Assembly (NCBI GenBank): GCA_963732765.1
Contig: CAVTAS010000001.1
Location: 372,001-436,000, forward strand
Direction of reading: 5' to 3'
Length of the DNA: 64,000 nucleotides
Source: JANYHF01 sp963732765
Lineage (GTDB): Bacteria; Pseudomonadota; Alphaproteobacteria; Rhizobiales; Hyphomicrobiaceae
Both the position numbers and the translations under genes were made by a program. Under the pieces are notes generated by a model. That model worked only from the letters and a program-made list of their open reading frames with translations, was not told the origin of the DNA and made no database searches. Position 1 is the first letter of the stretch. The number at the start of each line of letters is the position of its first letter. This document shows, one piece after another, positions 17,997-26,844 of this stretch.

Positions 17997-19109
17997 GTGG
18001 GACATCATAGCGAAGCTTTCATTGGAATCGATACCTCGAAGTTGCGTAATGCCGTGGCCATCGCACAGGCCGGTCGCGCTGGCGAGATCCGCTATCTCGG
18101 CGAAATCGACGCCACCGACGCCGCCACACGCAAGCTCATCGGCAAGCTGGCCGGACAATACAGTAAGCTGACGTTCTGCTACGAGGCCGGGCCAACCGGG
18201 TATGGTTTGTACCGCCTGATCACGAGCCTTGGCCACGAGTGCGTTGTGATTGCGCCCTCGCTGATTCCGGCCAAGCCCGGCGACCGCATCAAGACCAACC
18301 GGCGCGACGCCGAGAACCTGGCCAAGCAGTTGCGGGCGGGGGAATTGACCGCCGTCTGGGTTCCCGACGAACGCCACGAGGCGATGCGCGATCTGTCGCG
18401 CGCGCGTGAAGCGGCCGTCGACGATCTGAAGCGCAAGCGCCAGCAGATCTCCTCGCTGCTGCTCAGGCTCGGCCGGCATTATCCGGGCAAGAAGACCTGG
18501 GGCAAGGCGCATCGCAATTGGCTGGCCGCGCAGAAGATCGATCACCGCGAACAGCGCATCGTGTTCGAAGAGACGCTCGGCGCCGAACGTCAGGCGCAAG
18601 ACCGAGCCGACCGGCTTGAGGCGGCGATCCGGCAGGCCGTGCCCGACTGGTCGCTGGCCGAGGCGGTGACGGCTTTGCAGGCGCTGCGCGGCATCGACCT
18701 TGTGGCCGCTGTGACGGTGCTGGCCGAGATCGGCGATCTCTCGCGCTTTGCCAACCCGCGCGAGCTGATGGGCTATCTGGGGCTCGTCCCCTCCGAGCGC
18801 TCGACCGGCGACAGCGTCAAACGCGGCGGCATCACCAAGGCGGGCAACCGGCGTGCCCGCCGTATTCTGGTCGAGGCGAGTTGGAGTTATCGCCATCCGC
18901 CGCGGATCGGGCGCGAAAAGCTGGCCAAGGTGGAGGCCGCGCCCGAGCCCGTGCGCGCCATCGCCTGGAAGGCGCAGACGCGGCTCTCGGCGCGCTTTCG
19001 CGCACTCGGCCGCAAGGGCAAGCGGCCAACCATCGTGGCGACCGCGATAGCGCGCGAGCTGTGCGGCTTCATCTGGGCGATCGAGCGCGCCGTGCGCGCA
19101 AACCGCTGA
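17997..19109 (+). CDS. IS110-family transposase (DEDD recombinase)
   Basis: A 370-aa recombinase guided by an element-encoded RNA in characterised relatives. The N-terminal RuvC-like DEDD domain shows D12 in FIGIDTSK, E63 in FCYEAGPTGYGL, and D104 in the KTNRRDAENLAK segment. A charged helical middle follows, then the C-terminal transposase_20 domain with GYLGLVPSERSTGDSVKRGG and ITKAGNRRARR, including the conserved serine region. The frame is intact. The start is GTG 17997, eight bases after a strong AAGGAGG; an ATG-less extension to 17952 lies upstream. The element may still be active. Confidence 0.92.
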   Translation: MGHHSEAFIGIDTSKLRNAVAIAQAGRAGEIRYLGEIDATDAATRKLIGKLAGQYSKLTFCYEAGPTGYGLYRLITSLGHECVVIAPSLIPAKPGDRIKTNRRDAENLAKQLRAGELTAVWVPDERHEAMRDLSRAREAAVDDLKRKRQQISSLLLRLGRHYPGKKTWGKAHRNWLAAQKIDHREQRIVFEETLGAERQAQDRADRLEAAIRQAVPDWSLAEAVTALQALRGIDLVAAVTVLAEIGDLSRFANPRELMGYLGLVPSERSTGDSVKRGGITKAGNRRARRILVEASWSYRHPPRIGREKLAKVEAAPEPVRAIAWKAQTRLSARFRALGRKGKRPTIVATAIARELCGFIWAIERAVRANR

Positions 19110-19447
19110 CGCCGGCCGTAGCGGCGAAGCGATAAAAGGCATTCGGGAAAAAGGACTTGGCCGACATCATCGTGCAGTGGTGGGGACGGAGCAACGGTAG
19201 GGGAACCCTCAGGTAGGTTGTGTGGCCGGAGCAGCGCGGGAAGCGCTGCGACCGACGCCCGTACCCAGACAGAGGCAGCCCCGGACGAACAAACGGACAT
19301 GCGGTGTCGACCCGCGAATCAGAGCTTGCTCACCGGCGTCTTCGGGCTCCGTCTCCTCTTCTGCACGATCCAAAGATGCAGCCCGTCCCGCTCACGCGGC
19401 ACGGCATTGCAAAGCCGTGCCCAAAGCTGTTGACTGGGGACATCAGA
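19110..19447 (+). ncRNA. Right non-coding end of the IS; candidate bridge/seekRNA region
   Basis: A 338-base stretch between the transposase stop and the right end with no convincing open frame. In IS1111-group elements the target-guiding RNA lies downstream of the transposase gene, so this is where one would be expected. GC-rich potential stems are present (for example GCAGCGCGGGAAGCGCTGC near 19230). Boundaries and pairing loops were not resolved; the RNA is inferred by position. Confidence 0.35.
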
Positions 19448-19465
19448 ACCTACAAACAACCTCCC

Positions 19466-20311
19466 TCAATTCCCGTCCAGAATATTGCCGAGGCCGCCCA
19501 GCACGCTGCCTTCGTCGACGCTGCGGCCCAGCGGTGAGCCGGCGGCCAGCATGCGCCCGGCCAGCCGCGAGAACGGCAGGCTCTGGATCCAGACTTTCCC
19601 TGGGCCCTGCAGCCGCGCGAAGAACACGCCTTCACCGCCGAAGATCATCGACTTGATGTTGCCGGCGCGTTCGATGTCGAAGTCGACCGTCGGCATGATG
19701 GCGACGATGCAGCCGGTGTCGACGTGCAGCACTTCGCCGGCCGCCAGCTCCTTCTGCACCACCGTGCCGCCAGCGTGCACAAACACCCAGCCGTCGCCTT
19801 CGAGCTTCTGCATGATGAAGCCCTCGCCGCCGAACAGGCCGGTCATGATCTTGCGCTGGAAGGCGATGCCGATGGAGACGCCGCGCGCCGCGCACAGGAA
19901 GGAATCCTTCTGGCAAATCAGTGTGCCGCCGATCTCCGACAGCTTCATGGGCAGTATATGCCCCGCATACGGAGCAGCAAACGCGACGCGCGCCTTGCCG
20001 CGGCCGTTGTGCGTGAACACGGTGGTGAACAGGCTTTCACCCGTCAGCAGCCGTTTGCCGGCGCCCGCAAGCTTGCCGAAGAAGCCACCTGTCTGCTGCT
20101 TGGCGCCATCGCCGAACACGCTCGTCATGCCGATGTCCGAATGCTTGAACATCATCGCGCCAGCCTCGGCCACCGCGCTCTCGCCGGGATCGAGTTCGAT
20201 CTCGATGAACTGCATCTCGGCGCCCTTGATCTCGAAATCGATATCGTCAGCGGTGCTGCCACGCACGTGATGCTGGCTTTGAACGTTGGGAACGGTGGGG
20301 AACAGGGCCAT
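19466..20311 (-). CDS. AIM24/TIGR00266-family protein
   Basis: A 281-aa beta-rich protein of the AIM24 family, related to a yeast mitochondrial biogenesis factor; bacterial function is not established. Seen: IKGAEMQFIEIELDPGESAV, EAGAMMFKHSDIGMTSVFGD, GGFFGKLAGAGKRLLTGESL, GLFGGEGFIMQKLEGDGWVF, and VHAGGTVVQKELAAGEVLHV with DTGCIVAIMPTVDFDIE. The start is ATG 20311; earlier in-frame residues to 20365 are not conserved. It lies 61 bases beyond the stop of degP on the same strand, just past a palindromic repeat. Confidence 0.9.
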   Translation of the reverse strand: MALFPTVPNVQSQHHVRGSTADDIDFEIKGAEMQFIEIELDPGESAVAEAGAMMFKHSDIGMTSVFGDGAKQQTGGFFGKLAGAGKRLLTGESLFTTVFTHNGRGKARVAFAAPYAGHILPMKLSEIGGTLICQKDSFLCAARGVSIGIAFQRKIMTGLFGGEGFIMQKLEGDGWVFVHAGGTVVQKELAAGEVLHVDTGCIVAIMPTVDFDIERAGNIKSMIFGGEGVFFARLQGPGKVWIQSLPFSRLAGRMLAAGSPLGRSVDEGSVLGGLGNILDGN

Positions 20312-20348
20312 GGTGAGGGTCCTTGTTGGGTTGGGTAAGGGCTTGAAC

Positions 20349-20376
20349 GTAGAGGCGCATCGCAATGCGCCCCTAC
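20349..20376. repeat. GTAGAGGCGCAT...ATGCGCCCCTAC palindrome
   Basis: Arms GTAGAGGCGCAT and ATGCGCCCCTAC around CGCA. It belongs to the GTAGGGGCG...CGCCCCTAC family also seen near 54770 and 57785. The TAG stop codon of degP (minus strand, 20375-20373) is inside the palindrome. Confidence 0.8.
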
Positions 20377-21884
20377 TGCTTCGGCGCTTCCAGTGGCACC
20401 GCCACGAAGCGGATCTCGCCCTTGGCGTCCGACAGCAACAACAGCGCGGTTTTGCGCCCGCCCGCGCGCACCGCGTCGATGCGGCTCGCCACGTCCTCCG
20501 GGGTCGACACTTTCTCGTTGGTGATCTCCACGATGATGTCGCCGGGCTTCACGCCGTGCAGTGCGGCTGCGCCCTTTGGGTCGGCCTCGATCACCGCCAC
20601 GCCTTCGACTTTCTCGGCTACCGACAGTTTGGCGCGCAAGGCCGCGTCCAGCGTCTGAAGCTTCACGCCGAGCGCCAAGTTCTCGACCGGCGTGCTTGCA
20701 GGGTCAGGCGCCTTGTCTTTGGGCGCGTCGTCGGACTTGCCCTTGTCGTCCGGCGCGTCCGCATCTTTAACAGCGGTGTCCTCGGCTAGCCGGCCCACAG
20801 TCACTGCAAAGCTCATCGGCTTGCCATCGCGCAGCACCTCGACTTTGGCGGCTTTGCCGATCACCGACAGCGCCACGATGCGCGGCAGGCTGCGCATGTC
20901 GGGCACGTCGTTGCCGTCGAAGGTGACGATCACATCGCCAGCCTTCAAGCCCGCCTTGTCCGCCGGGCCGCCGGGCGCAACTTGCGAGACCACGGCTCCC
21001 TTGGCCGCGGGCAGGCCAAGGCCGGCCGCGGTATCGTCCGTTACCGTCTGAATGTTGACGCCGATCCAGCCGCGCCGCATTTCGCCGTAGGCGCGCAGCT
21101 GCTCGATGACTTGCCGCGCTTCGTTCGACGGGATCGCAAAGCCCAGGCCAATTGAGCCACCAGTGGGCGAGATGATCGCCGAATTGATGCCAATCACTTC
21201 GCCGCTCATGTTGAACAGCGGACCACCGGAGTTGCCTTTGTTGATCGAGGCGTCGGTCTGCAGGAACTCGTCGTAGGGGCCGGAGTTGATGTCACGCTTC
21301 AGCGCCGAAATCACGCCAACCGTCAGGCTGCCGCCGAGCCCGAAGGGGTTGCCAATGGCCATGGCCCAGTCGCCCACGCGCATCTTGCTGCTGTCGCCCA
21401 GCTTGGCCGAGGCAAGCGGTTTGACGGGCTGGACCTGCAGCACGGCAATGTCGGTCTTGACGTCGCGGCCGATCACCTTGGTCACCTTCAGCCGCGTGCC
21501 GTCGTTGAAGTTGACATAGATCTGGTCGGCGTCGGCGATGACGTGGTTGTTGGTGGCGATCACGCCCGAAGGATCGATGACGAAACCCGAGCCCAGCGAA
21601 CTCACGCGCTGCGCCTCGGTCTCCTTGCCGTCCTTGTCGAAGAACTCCTTGAAGAAATCCTCGAAGGGCGAGCCCTTGGGCACTTTTGGCAGCGGCACGC
21701 CCTGCGGGCCCTTCAGGGACTGCGAGGTCGAGATGTTGACGACCGAATCAAAGAGTTTCTCGGCAATCGGAGCAACCGACACCGGGCCCTGCTGCGCCTG
21801 GGACGGGGTCGGCGAGACTGCCAGAAAACTTCCGCCGAGAGCAAAGGGTAGCAACAGTACGGCGAGGCGGGCGGGCAGTCTCAT
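20373..21884 (-). CDS. degP: Do/DegP-family periplasmic serine protease
   Basis: A 503-aa periplasmic HtrA-type protease/chaperone for misfolded envelope proteins. A signal peptide (MRLPARLAVLLLPFALGG to about residue 30) precedes the trypsin-like domain with catalytic H114 (TNNHVIAD), D145 (KTDIAVLQ) and S219 (NKGNSGGPLF). PDZ1 spans about 270-360 (RGWIGVNIQTV), a charged Asp/Lys linker 372-400, and PDZ2 about 405-500. It is downstream of hflK-hflC on the same strand (54 bases after hflC), the classic membrane-quality-control arrangement. Its C-terminus runs into a palindromic repeat. Confidence 0.95.
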   Translation of the reverse strand: MRLPARLAVLLLPFALGGSFLAVSPTPSQAQQGPVSVAPIAEKLFDSVVNISTSQSLKGPQGVPLPKVPKGSPFEDFFKEFFDKDGKETEAQRVSSLGSGFVIDPSGVIATNNHVIADADQIYVNFNDGTRLKVTKVIGRDVKTDIAVLQVQPVKPLASAKLGDSSKMRVGDWAMAIGNPFGLGGSLTVGVISALKRDINSGPYDEFLQTDASINKGNSGGPLFNMSGEVIGINSAIISPTGGSIGLGFAIPSNEARQVIEQLRAYGEMRRGWIGVNIQTVTDDTAAGLGLPAAKGAVVSQVAPGGPADKAGLKAGDVIVTFDGNDVPDMRSLPRIVALSVIGKAAKVEVLRDGKPMSFAVTVGRLAEDTAVKDADAPDDKGKSDDAPKDKAPDPASTPVENLALGVKLQTLDAALRAKLSVAEKVEGVAVIEADPKGAAALHGVKPGDIIVEITNEKVSTPEDVASRIDAVRAGGRKTALLLLSDAKGEIRFVAVPLEAPKQ

Positions 21885-21938
21885 GAGATCAGCTCCAGAT
21901 GCGCATTCCAGATAACAGTCTGTGCCCGCCCTGTGGCG

Positions 21939-22823
21939 CTATTTTGCCGGTCCCGTCGACTTGCCCGTCGGATCGGCGAAATACTTGAAAAACTCGCTGT
22001 CCGGCGAGAGCAGTACGCGCGTGTCGTTGGACAGCAAGCTGCCCTCGTAAGCCTTCATGGAGCGGTAGAAGGCGAAGAAATCGGCGTCCTTGGAAAAGGC
22101 CGTCGCCATCACTTTGTTGCTGTTGGCTTCGCCCTCGCCGCGGATGCTCTCAGAATCCTGCGTCGCCTTGGCGGTCAGCACCACCACGGCGCGGTTCGCC
22201 TCGGCGCGGATACCACGGGATCGTTCCTCGCCCTTGGCGCGCCATTCGGCTGCCTCGCGTTCGCGTTCGGTCTTCATGCGCTTGAAAACCGCTTGGGTGT
22301 TCTGCGCCGGCAGGTCAGCCCGCTTGATCCGCACATCCACGACGGTGACGCCAAGTTCGCTGGCCTTCAGGTTCACTTCCGTCGCGATGCGCTTCATCAG
22401 CTCCTCGCGCTTGTCGCGAACCAGGTCGCGGAAGGTCGCCCCGCCCAGCACGCTGCGCAGCGAGGCGCCGATGAAGTCGCCCAGCCGCTGCTTGGCCCCT
22501 TCCTCGGTGCCGACCGACTGGAAGAAGCGCAACGGATCGTCGATCTTGAAACGGGCGAAGGCGTCAACCACCAGCCGCTTCTGATCCGACACCAGCACTT
22601 CTTGCGGGCGGGTGTCGAGATCGATCAGGCGCTTATCGAAAAACTCGACATTCTGGGCGATCGGGATCATCCAGTTGAGGCCGGGCTCGGTGATGGTGGC
22701 GCTGGGCTTGCCGAAGTTCAGCACCAGAGCCTGCTGGTGTTGGCCAACGATGAACAGCGAATTATAGACAACCAGGCCCGCCAGAACGAGCAGCACCAGG
22801 AGCGATGAGAGGAAGCTGCGCAT
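21939..22823 (-). CDS. hflC: Protease-modulator protein HflC
   Basis: A 294-aa SPFH-domain inner-membrane protein. With HflK it forms a large periplasmic cage around FtsH and limits its proteolysis. An N-terminal membrane anchor (SSLLVLLVLAGLVVYNSLFI) is followed by the SPFH/band-7 domain (LVLNFGKPSATITEPGLNW, TRPQEVLVSDQKRLVVDAFA) and a long helix with RMKTEREREAAEWRAKGEER. Length is standard. It starts two bases after the hflK stop. Confidence 0.96.
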   Translation of the reverse strand: MRSFLSSLLVLLVLAGLVVYNSLFIVGQHQQALVLNFGKPSATITEPGLNWMIPIAQNVEFFDKRLIDLDTRPQEVLVSDQKRLVVDAFARFKIDDPLRFFQSVGTEEGAKQRLGDFIGASLRSVLGGATFRDLVRDKREELMKRIATEVNLKASELGVTVVDVRIKRADLPAQNTQAVFKRMKTEREREAAEWRAKGEERSRGIRAEANRAVVVLTAKATQDSESIRGEGEANSNKVMATAFSKDADFFAFYRSMKAYEGSLLSNDTRVLLSPDSEFFKYFADPTGKSTGPAK

Positions 22824-22825
22824 GT

Positions 22826-23953
22826 CTATTGTCCTGCCGTGGTGGTCTGCTTGGTGAGGCCGTTCAACGGCAGGTAAGGCACCACGCCGCTGCCGCCGCC
22901 CTTCTGGTCGATGATGATCTTGTCCATGTTGCTGAACACGCGCTGCATGGTGTCGAGATAGATGCGCTTGCGCGTGACGTCCGGGGCCAGTTTGTAGGCC
23001 TCGTAGACCTTGCTGAATCGATCGGCCTGACCGATCGCCTCGGCCTCGATCTTTTCGCGGTAGGCCTGGGCTTCCTGGCGGATGCGTTCGGCATCGCCGC
23101 GCGCTTCCGGCACCACCTTATTGGCGTAGGATTGCGCGCTGTTGGAGGCCGTCTCGAAATCGATCTTGGCCGCCTGCACATCGCGGAAGGAATCGATGAC
23201 TTCGGCCGGCGGATCGACCTTCTGCATCTGAACTTGTGTGATTTCGATACCGGCCTTGTAGCCGTCCAGCGTGCGCTGCATCAGGCCGCGCACGGCCTCT
23301 TCGTTCTTGACGCGGTCCTGGGTCAGGATCGGGGTGATGTCGTTCTTGCCGACCACTTCGCGCATGGCGCTTTCGGCCACGTCCTTGACGGTCTGCGAGT
23401 CGCCATAGGTCAGGAACTCGCGACCGTCCTTGACGTTGAACAGGAATTCGCGGGGGTTCTTGATGCGCCAGAACACCGTGAAGTCGACATCGACGATGTT
23501 CTCGTCGCCGGTCAACATCAGACTCTGCCCGGTTTGGTCGCGGGTCGTGAACTTGCCGCGTTCGCCGTCGCGTCCAAAGCCCACTTCAAGCTGGTTGACC
23601 ACCGTAACCTTGGGCGTGAACACCTCCTCGATGGGTGGCGGCAGGCGCAGGTTGAGACCGGGGTTGAGCTGTCGATCATATTTGCCGAAGCGGGTGACGA
23701 TGCCAAGTTCGTCTGGCTGCACGCGGACGGTGAAACCGTAGAAGGCGCCGGCAGCCAATCCGAGCAGCGCCAGCAACCAGAACACGCCCTGGCCGCCACC
23801 ACTCGCCGGCATGGCTTGTTTGATGCGATCGCCGCCACGCTTGAGGATGTTCTCGATGTCGGGCGGCTGATTGCCGTCGCCGGGGCCCTGACCCCACGGA
23901 CCGCCTCCAGTCTTGCGGCCATTGCCGCCGCCGCCTTGATTGCTCCAGGGCAT
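22826..23953 (-). CDS. hflK: Protease-modulator protein HflK
   Basis: A 375-aa partner of HflC. The cytoplasmic N-terminus is Gly/Pro-rich (NQGGGGNGRKTGGGPWGQGP), then a single membrane segment (VFWLLALLGLAAGAFYGFTV), an SPFH domain (GIVTRFGKYDRQLNPGLNLR) and a helical C-terminus (PEARGDAERIRQEAQAYREK). The start is ATG 23953 (MPWSNQG), the usual family beginning; the open frame to 24049 is not conserved. It lies 111 bases downstream of folA. Confidence 0.96.
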   Translation of the reverse strand: MPWSNQGGGGNGRKTGGGPWGQGPGDGNQPPDIENILKRGGDRIKQAMPASGGGQGVFWLLALLGLAAGAFYGFTVRVQPDELGIVTRFGKYDRQLNPGLNLRLPPPIEEVFTPKVTVVNQLEVGFGRDGERGKFTTRDQTGQSLMLTGDENIVDVDFTVFWRIKNPREFLFNVKDGREFLTYGDSQTVKDVAESAMREVVGKNDITPILTQDRVKNEEAVRGLMQRTLDGYKAGIEITQVQMQKVDPPAEVIDSFRDVQAAKIDFETASNSAQSYANKVVPEARGDAERIRQEAQAYREKIEAEAIGQADRFSKVYEAYKLAPDVTRKRIYLDTMQRVFSNMDKIIIDQKGGGSGVVPYLPLNGLTKQTTTAGQ

Positions 23954-24064
23954 CGGAATCCTCGATTGGGTCAAGTTGAGCTGGGGAGCGAGCGGACTGG
24001 GTCGTCCGCCGCCTGTTGTCGATGAGATATAGGGAGCACTAAGCGCCAAGTCCAGGGTGGCAGC

Positions 24065-24613
24065 TCAGGTTTTGGGCCGCCGATCCAGAGTGTGCACGAC
24101 ATAGCCACAACTGTCGCCTGGGCCCGGCGCGTAGGGTTCGCGGGAAACTTCGATCCAGTCTTCAGGGTCGATTGCCGGGAAATGCGTATCTCCGGTCGCG
24201 ATCATGTCGACGCGGGTGAGATGCAACCTGGCCGCCATCGGCAAGGTCTGACGGTAGATTTCGGCGCCGCCGATGACCATGATCTCGCGGACGCCGCGTA
24301 GGGCTGCGCAGGCCGCCGCCTGTGCGATGGCTGCTTCGAGCGTCCGCACGGATATGACGCCTTCGACCGGGATCGGCGCTCCGCGCGTGAGCACGATGTT
24401 ATCGCGGTTCTTCAGGGGTTTGCCGATGCTTTCCCAGGTCTTGCGCCCCATGATGCAGGGGTGCCCGGTTGTGATGTCGCGAAACCGCTTCAGCTCGGAC
24501 GGCAGCTTCCATGGCAAGCCATTGTGTTCGCCGATCACGCCATTGAGGGCGACGGCGACCACCAGGGCGAGCGGAGGAGTGAGGGTTGACAGATCGGACA
24601 TGTCTGAAGCCAT
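24065..24613 (-). CDS. folA: Dihydrofolate reductase
   Basis: Reduces dihydrofolate to tetrahydrofolate with NADPH; the target of trimethoprim. About 182 aa. Seen: LALVVAVALNGVIGEHNGLP, WKLPSELKRFRDITTGHPCI with a Glu at the usual Asp/Glu folate-binding site, MGRKTWESIGKPLKNRDNIV, and EIMVIGGAEIYRQTLP (NADPH site). The start is either ATG 24613 (MASDMSDL, with a weak AGAAG upstream) or ATG 24601. The folA-hflK-hflC-degP order on one strand is common in Alphaproteobacteria. Confidence 0.94.
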   Translation of the reverse strand: MASDMSDLSTLTPPLALVVAVALNGVIGEHNGLPWKLPSELKRFRDITTGHPCIMGRKTWESIGKPLKNRDNIVLTRGAPIPVEGVISVRTLEAAIAQAAACAALRGVREIMVIGGAEIYRQTLPMAARLHLTRVDMIATGDTHFPAIDPEDWIEVSREPYAPGPGDSCGYVVHTLDRRPKT

Positions 24614-24652
24614 TAGTCTTCTGGCCGCCTGTTGTCGATGAGGAGACGCACC

Positions 24653-25465
24653 GTGAGCATGATTTCCGGCATTCCGGCGCTTGGTTTCGGCACTTATCCG
24701 CTGGAGAATGATGAGGCGGACGCGGCTATCACGATGGCGCTGGAGATCGGCTTCCGGCACTTCGATACGGCGCAGATGTATGGCAACGAGGCGGCCGTCG
24801 GCCGGGCGTTGAAGGCGGCCGGTACGTTTCGCTCCGGACTGTTTGTAACGACCAAGGTGCAGCCGTCCAATCTCAGCAAAGCCGCCTTTGGGCCGTCGGT
24901 GCGGCGTAGCCTCGAAGACCTCAAGATGGATTTCGTCGATCTGTTGCTGATCCACTGGCCGCCGGGCGCAGCCGATGAGATCGAACTGCTGATCGGGGAG
25001 TTGAATGCGGCTGCCGCGCAAGGGTTGGCGAAACAGATCGGCGTCAGCAACTTTCCGATAGCCTATTTGCGCCGGGCCGCCGCCGCCAGTCCGCGCAAGC
25101 TTGCCACCAACCAGGTCGAGTTCCATCCCCTGATCGATCAGTCCAAACTGAAGGCGGCGGCCGATGCGCTGGCCATTCCGCTCACGGCCTATTGTCCGTT
25201 GGCGCGCGGGGCTGCGCTGTCCCATCCCGCCGTCGTCGAGATCGCGCGCCGCCTTGGCCAAGCGCCGTCGGCGATCGTGCTGGCGTGGATCCGCCAGCAG
25301 GGGGTCGTGGCCGTGCCCATGACCACCAAACGAGCCAATGCCGAGGCAAACTTCCGCTCGCTCGGGATCGTGTTGGATGCGACCGACATGGCGGCCATTT
25401 CCACACTGACCGGAGCGAACCGCCGCATCGTCTCGCCGGGTTCGATGGCCGGCCTGTGGGATTGA
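24653..25465 (+). CDS. Aldo/keto reductase
   Basis: A 270-aa NADPH-dependent oxidoreductase with a TIM-barrel fold. Catalytic residues are in expected places: Asp and Tyr in HFDTAQMYGNEAAVG, Lys in LFVTTKVQPS, His in DLLLIHWPPGA. Cofactor-site sequence is seen at VVAVPMTTKRANAEANF. It is closest to 2,5-diketo-gluconate reductase-like members; substrate unknown. GTG 24653 is preferred because AGGAG lies eight bases upstream; ATG 24659 and ATG 24638 are alternatives. It is divergent from folA. Confidence 0.9.
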   Translation: MSMISGIPALGFGTYPLENDEADAAITMALEIGFRHFDTAQMYGNEAAVGRALKAAGTFRSGLFVTTKVQPSNLSKAAFGPSVRRSLEDLKMDFVDLLLIHWPPGAADEIELLIGELNAAAAQGLAKQIGVSNFPIAYLRRAAAASPRKLATNQVEFHPLIDQSKLKAAADALAIPLTAYCPLARGAALSHPAVVEIARRLGQAPSAIVLAWIRQQGVVAVPMTTKRANAEANFRSLGIVLDATDMAAISTLTGANRRIVSPGSMAGLWD

Positions 25466-25533
25466 CGATCTGCGTCGAAAGCCACCCTTTCAGTTGCGGT
25501 TGGCATTGACGCCAATCTGACCCACGCGCACCA

Positions 25534-26844
25534 ATGGTTTCCATCATGCTTCCCGCCCTCCTGATCCTCGTCATAACCTACGCCGCGATCATCTCCGACC
25601 GGGTCAACCGGGCGGTGGCCGCAATGCTGGGCGGGTCGGCCATGGTGCTGACGGGGCTGATCGACCAGGACGGGGCGGTGCACGGCATCGACTGGAACAC
25701 CATTGCGCTGCTCTCCGGCATGATGCTGCTGGTGGCCATTGCCAAGCGATCCGGGCTGTTCGAGGCCACCGCCGTCGCGGCAGCGCATGTGGTCCAGGCG
25801 CGTCCGGCGGCCTTGTTCGCGATGCTGCAGGCGGTGACGGCTATCCTGTCGGCATTGCTCGACAATGTCACCACTGTGCTGCTGGTTGTGCCAGTCACAT
25901 TGGCGCTGACCAAGCAGCTGAAATTGAAGGTTTTTCCGTTCCTGGTCGCGCTCATTATGGCCTCCAACATCGGCGGTAGCGCGACGCTTGTCGGCGATCC
26001 GCCCAACATTCTTATCGGCTCGAAGGCGGGCCTCACGTTCAATCAGTTCCTGATCCACCTGGCGCCCATCGCGCTGGTCATCATGGTGGTGCAGATCGCC
26101 ATGACGCACTGGCTGTGGGGCCGGCATATGACAGCGGCAGCGCAGGACCGCGCCCTGGTGCTGGCGGAAAAACCGTCGGAGATGGTCCGGGACTGGACCG
26201 GTCTCTGGCAAGCCGTCACGGTGATCGGCGGTGTGATCGCGCTGTTCGTGGTGGCGCGGCAAGTGCACATCGAGCCCGGTTCGGCGGCGCTGGCGGGAGC
26301 CAGCGTGCTGCTGTTCCTCGATTGCTTGCGCCAACCGCATCCCGAACAGGGGCTGCATGTCGAGCGCATGCTTGGCGAGATCGACTGGGTGACGATCTTC
26401 TTTTTTCTCGGCCTGTTCGTGGTCGTGGCCGGCATCGAGCGCTCTGGCTTGCTGGGTGTCGTTGCGCAAGGGATGCTCGGTGTGACCGGTGGCTCGCCGG
26501 TCGGGCTTGGCATGGTCATCTTGTGGGGTTCGGCGCTTCTCTCGGCCATCGTCGACAACATTCCGTTCGTTGCGACCATGATCCCGATCGTCACTCAGCT
26601 GGCCCCGCAGTTCGGCGGCGCGGCCGGACTTGAACCGATCTGGTGGGCGTTGGCGCTGGGGGCGTGCCTTGGCGGCAATGGCACCCTGATCGGTGCCTCG
26701 GCCAACCTGGCGGTCGCGGGACTGGCGGACCAGGCCGGCGAACCGCTCTCATTCTGGCGCTATACGCGGGTCGCGGCGCCCATGACCTTGGTGAGCATCG
26801 TCCTGGCCACGCTGTATGTCTATGGCCGGTACTTCGCGGCCTGA
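25534..26844 (+). CDS. ArsB/NhaD/CitM-type ion transporter
   Basis: A 436-aa inner-membrane carrier of the ion-transporter superfamily with about ten to eleven hydrophobic segments. Two repeat signatures are visible: AILSALLDNVTTVLLVVPVT with LVGDPPNILIGSKAG in the first half, and ALLSAIVDNIPFVATMIPIV with GNGTLIGASANL in the second. This DNV/DNIP double pattern is shared by NhaD sodium/proton antiporters, ArsB and divalent anion carriers. Substrate cannot be assigned; no arsenic or citrate genes are adjacent. Confidence 0.85.
   Translation: MVSIMLPALLILVITYAAIISDRVNRAVAAMLGGSAMVLTGLIDQDGAVHGIDWNTIALLSGMMLLVAIAKRSGLFEATAVAAAHVVQARPAALFAMLQAVTAILSALLDNVTTVLLVVPVTLALTKQLKLKVFPFLVALIMASNIGGSATLVGDPPNILIGSKAGLTFNQFLIHLAPIALVIMVVQIAMTHWLWGRHMTAAAQDRALVLAEKPSEMVRDWTGLWQAVTVIGGVIALFVVARQVHIEPGSAALAGASVLLFLDCLRQPHPEQGLHVERMLGEIDWVTIFFFLGLFVVVAGIERSGLLGVVAQGMLGVTGGSPVGLGMVILWGSALLSAIVDNIPFVATMIPIVTQLAPQFGGAAGLEPIWWALALGACLGGNGTLIGASANLAVAGLADQAGEPLSFWRYTRVAAPMTLVSIVLATLYVYGRYFAA

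Larger units (their letters stand above)
17896..19447 (+). mobile_element. IS110-family insertion sequence, probably IS1111 group, complete
   Basis: About 1.55 kb, with limits set by where the interrupted palindromic repeat resumes (exact ends uncertain by one or two bases). It holds one transposase gene (17997-19109), about 100 bases of left non-coding end and about 340 bases of right non-coding end. Short sub-terminal inverted words ATGTCCCC (17902-17909) and GGGGACAT (19436-19443) lie 4-6 bases inside the ends. Sub-terminal inverted repeats, a longer right non-coding end and insertion into a palindromic repeat are all features known for the IS1111 group. No target duplication is evident. 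Confidence 0.85.

Noticed and set aside
19222..19656. Open frames after the IS transposase
   Set aside because: They cross the right end of the element into the AIM24 gene and show no protein character.
25189..26469. 426-codon minus-strand frame opposite the ArsB/NhaD-type transporter
   Set aside because: His/Gln/Asp-rich composition typical of an antisense frame to a membrane protein gene.
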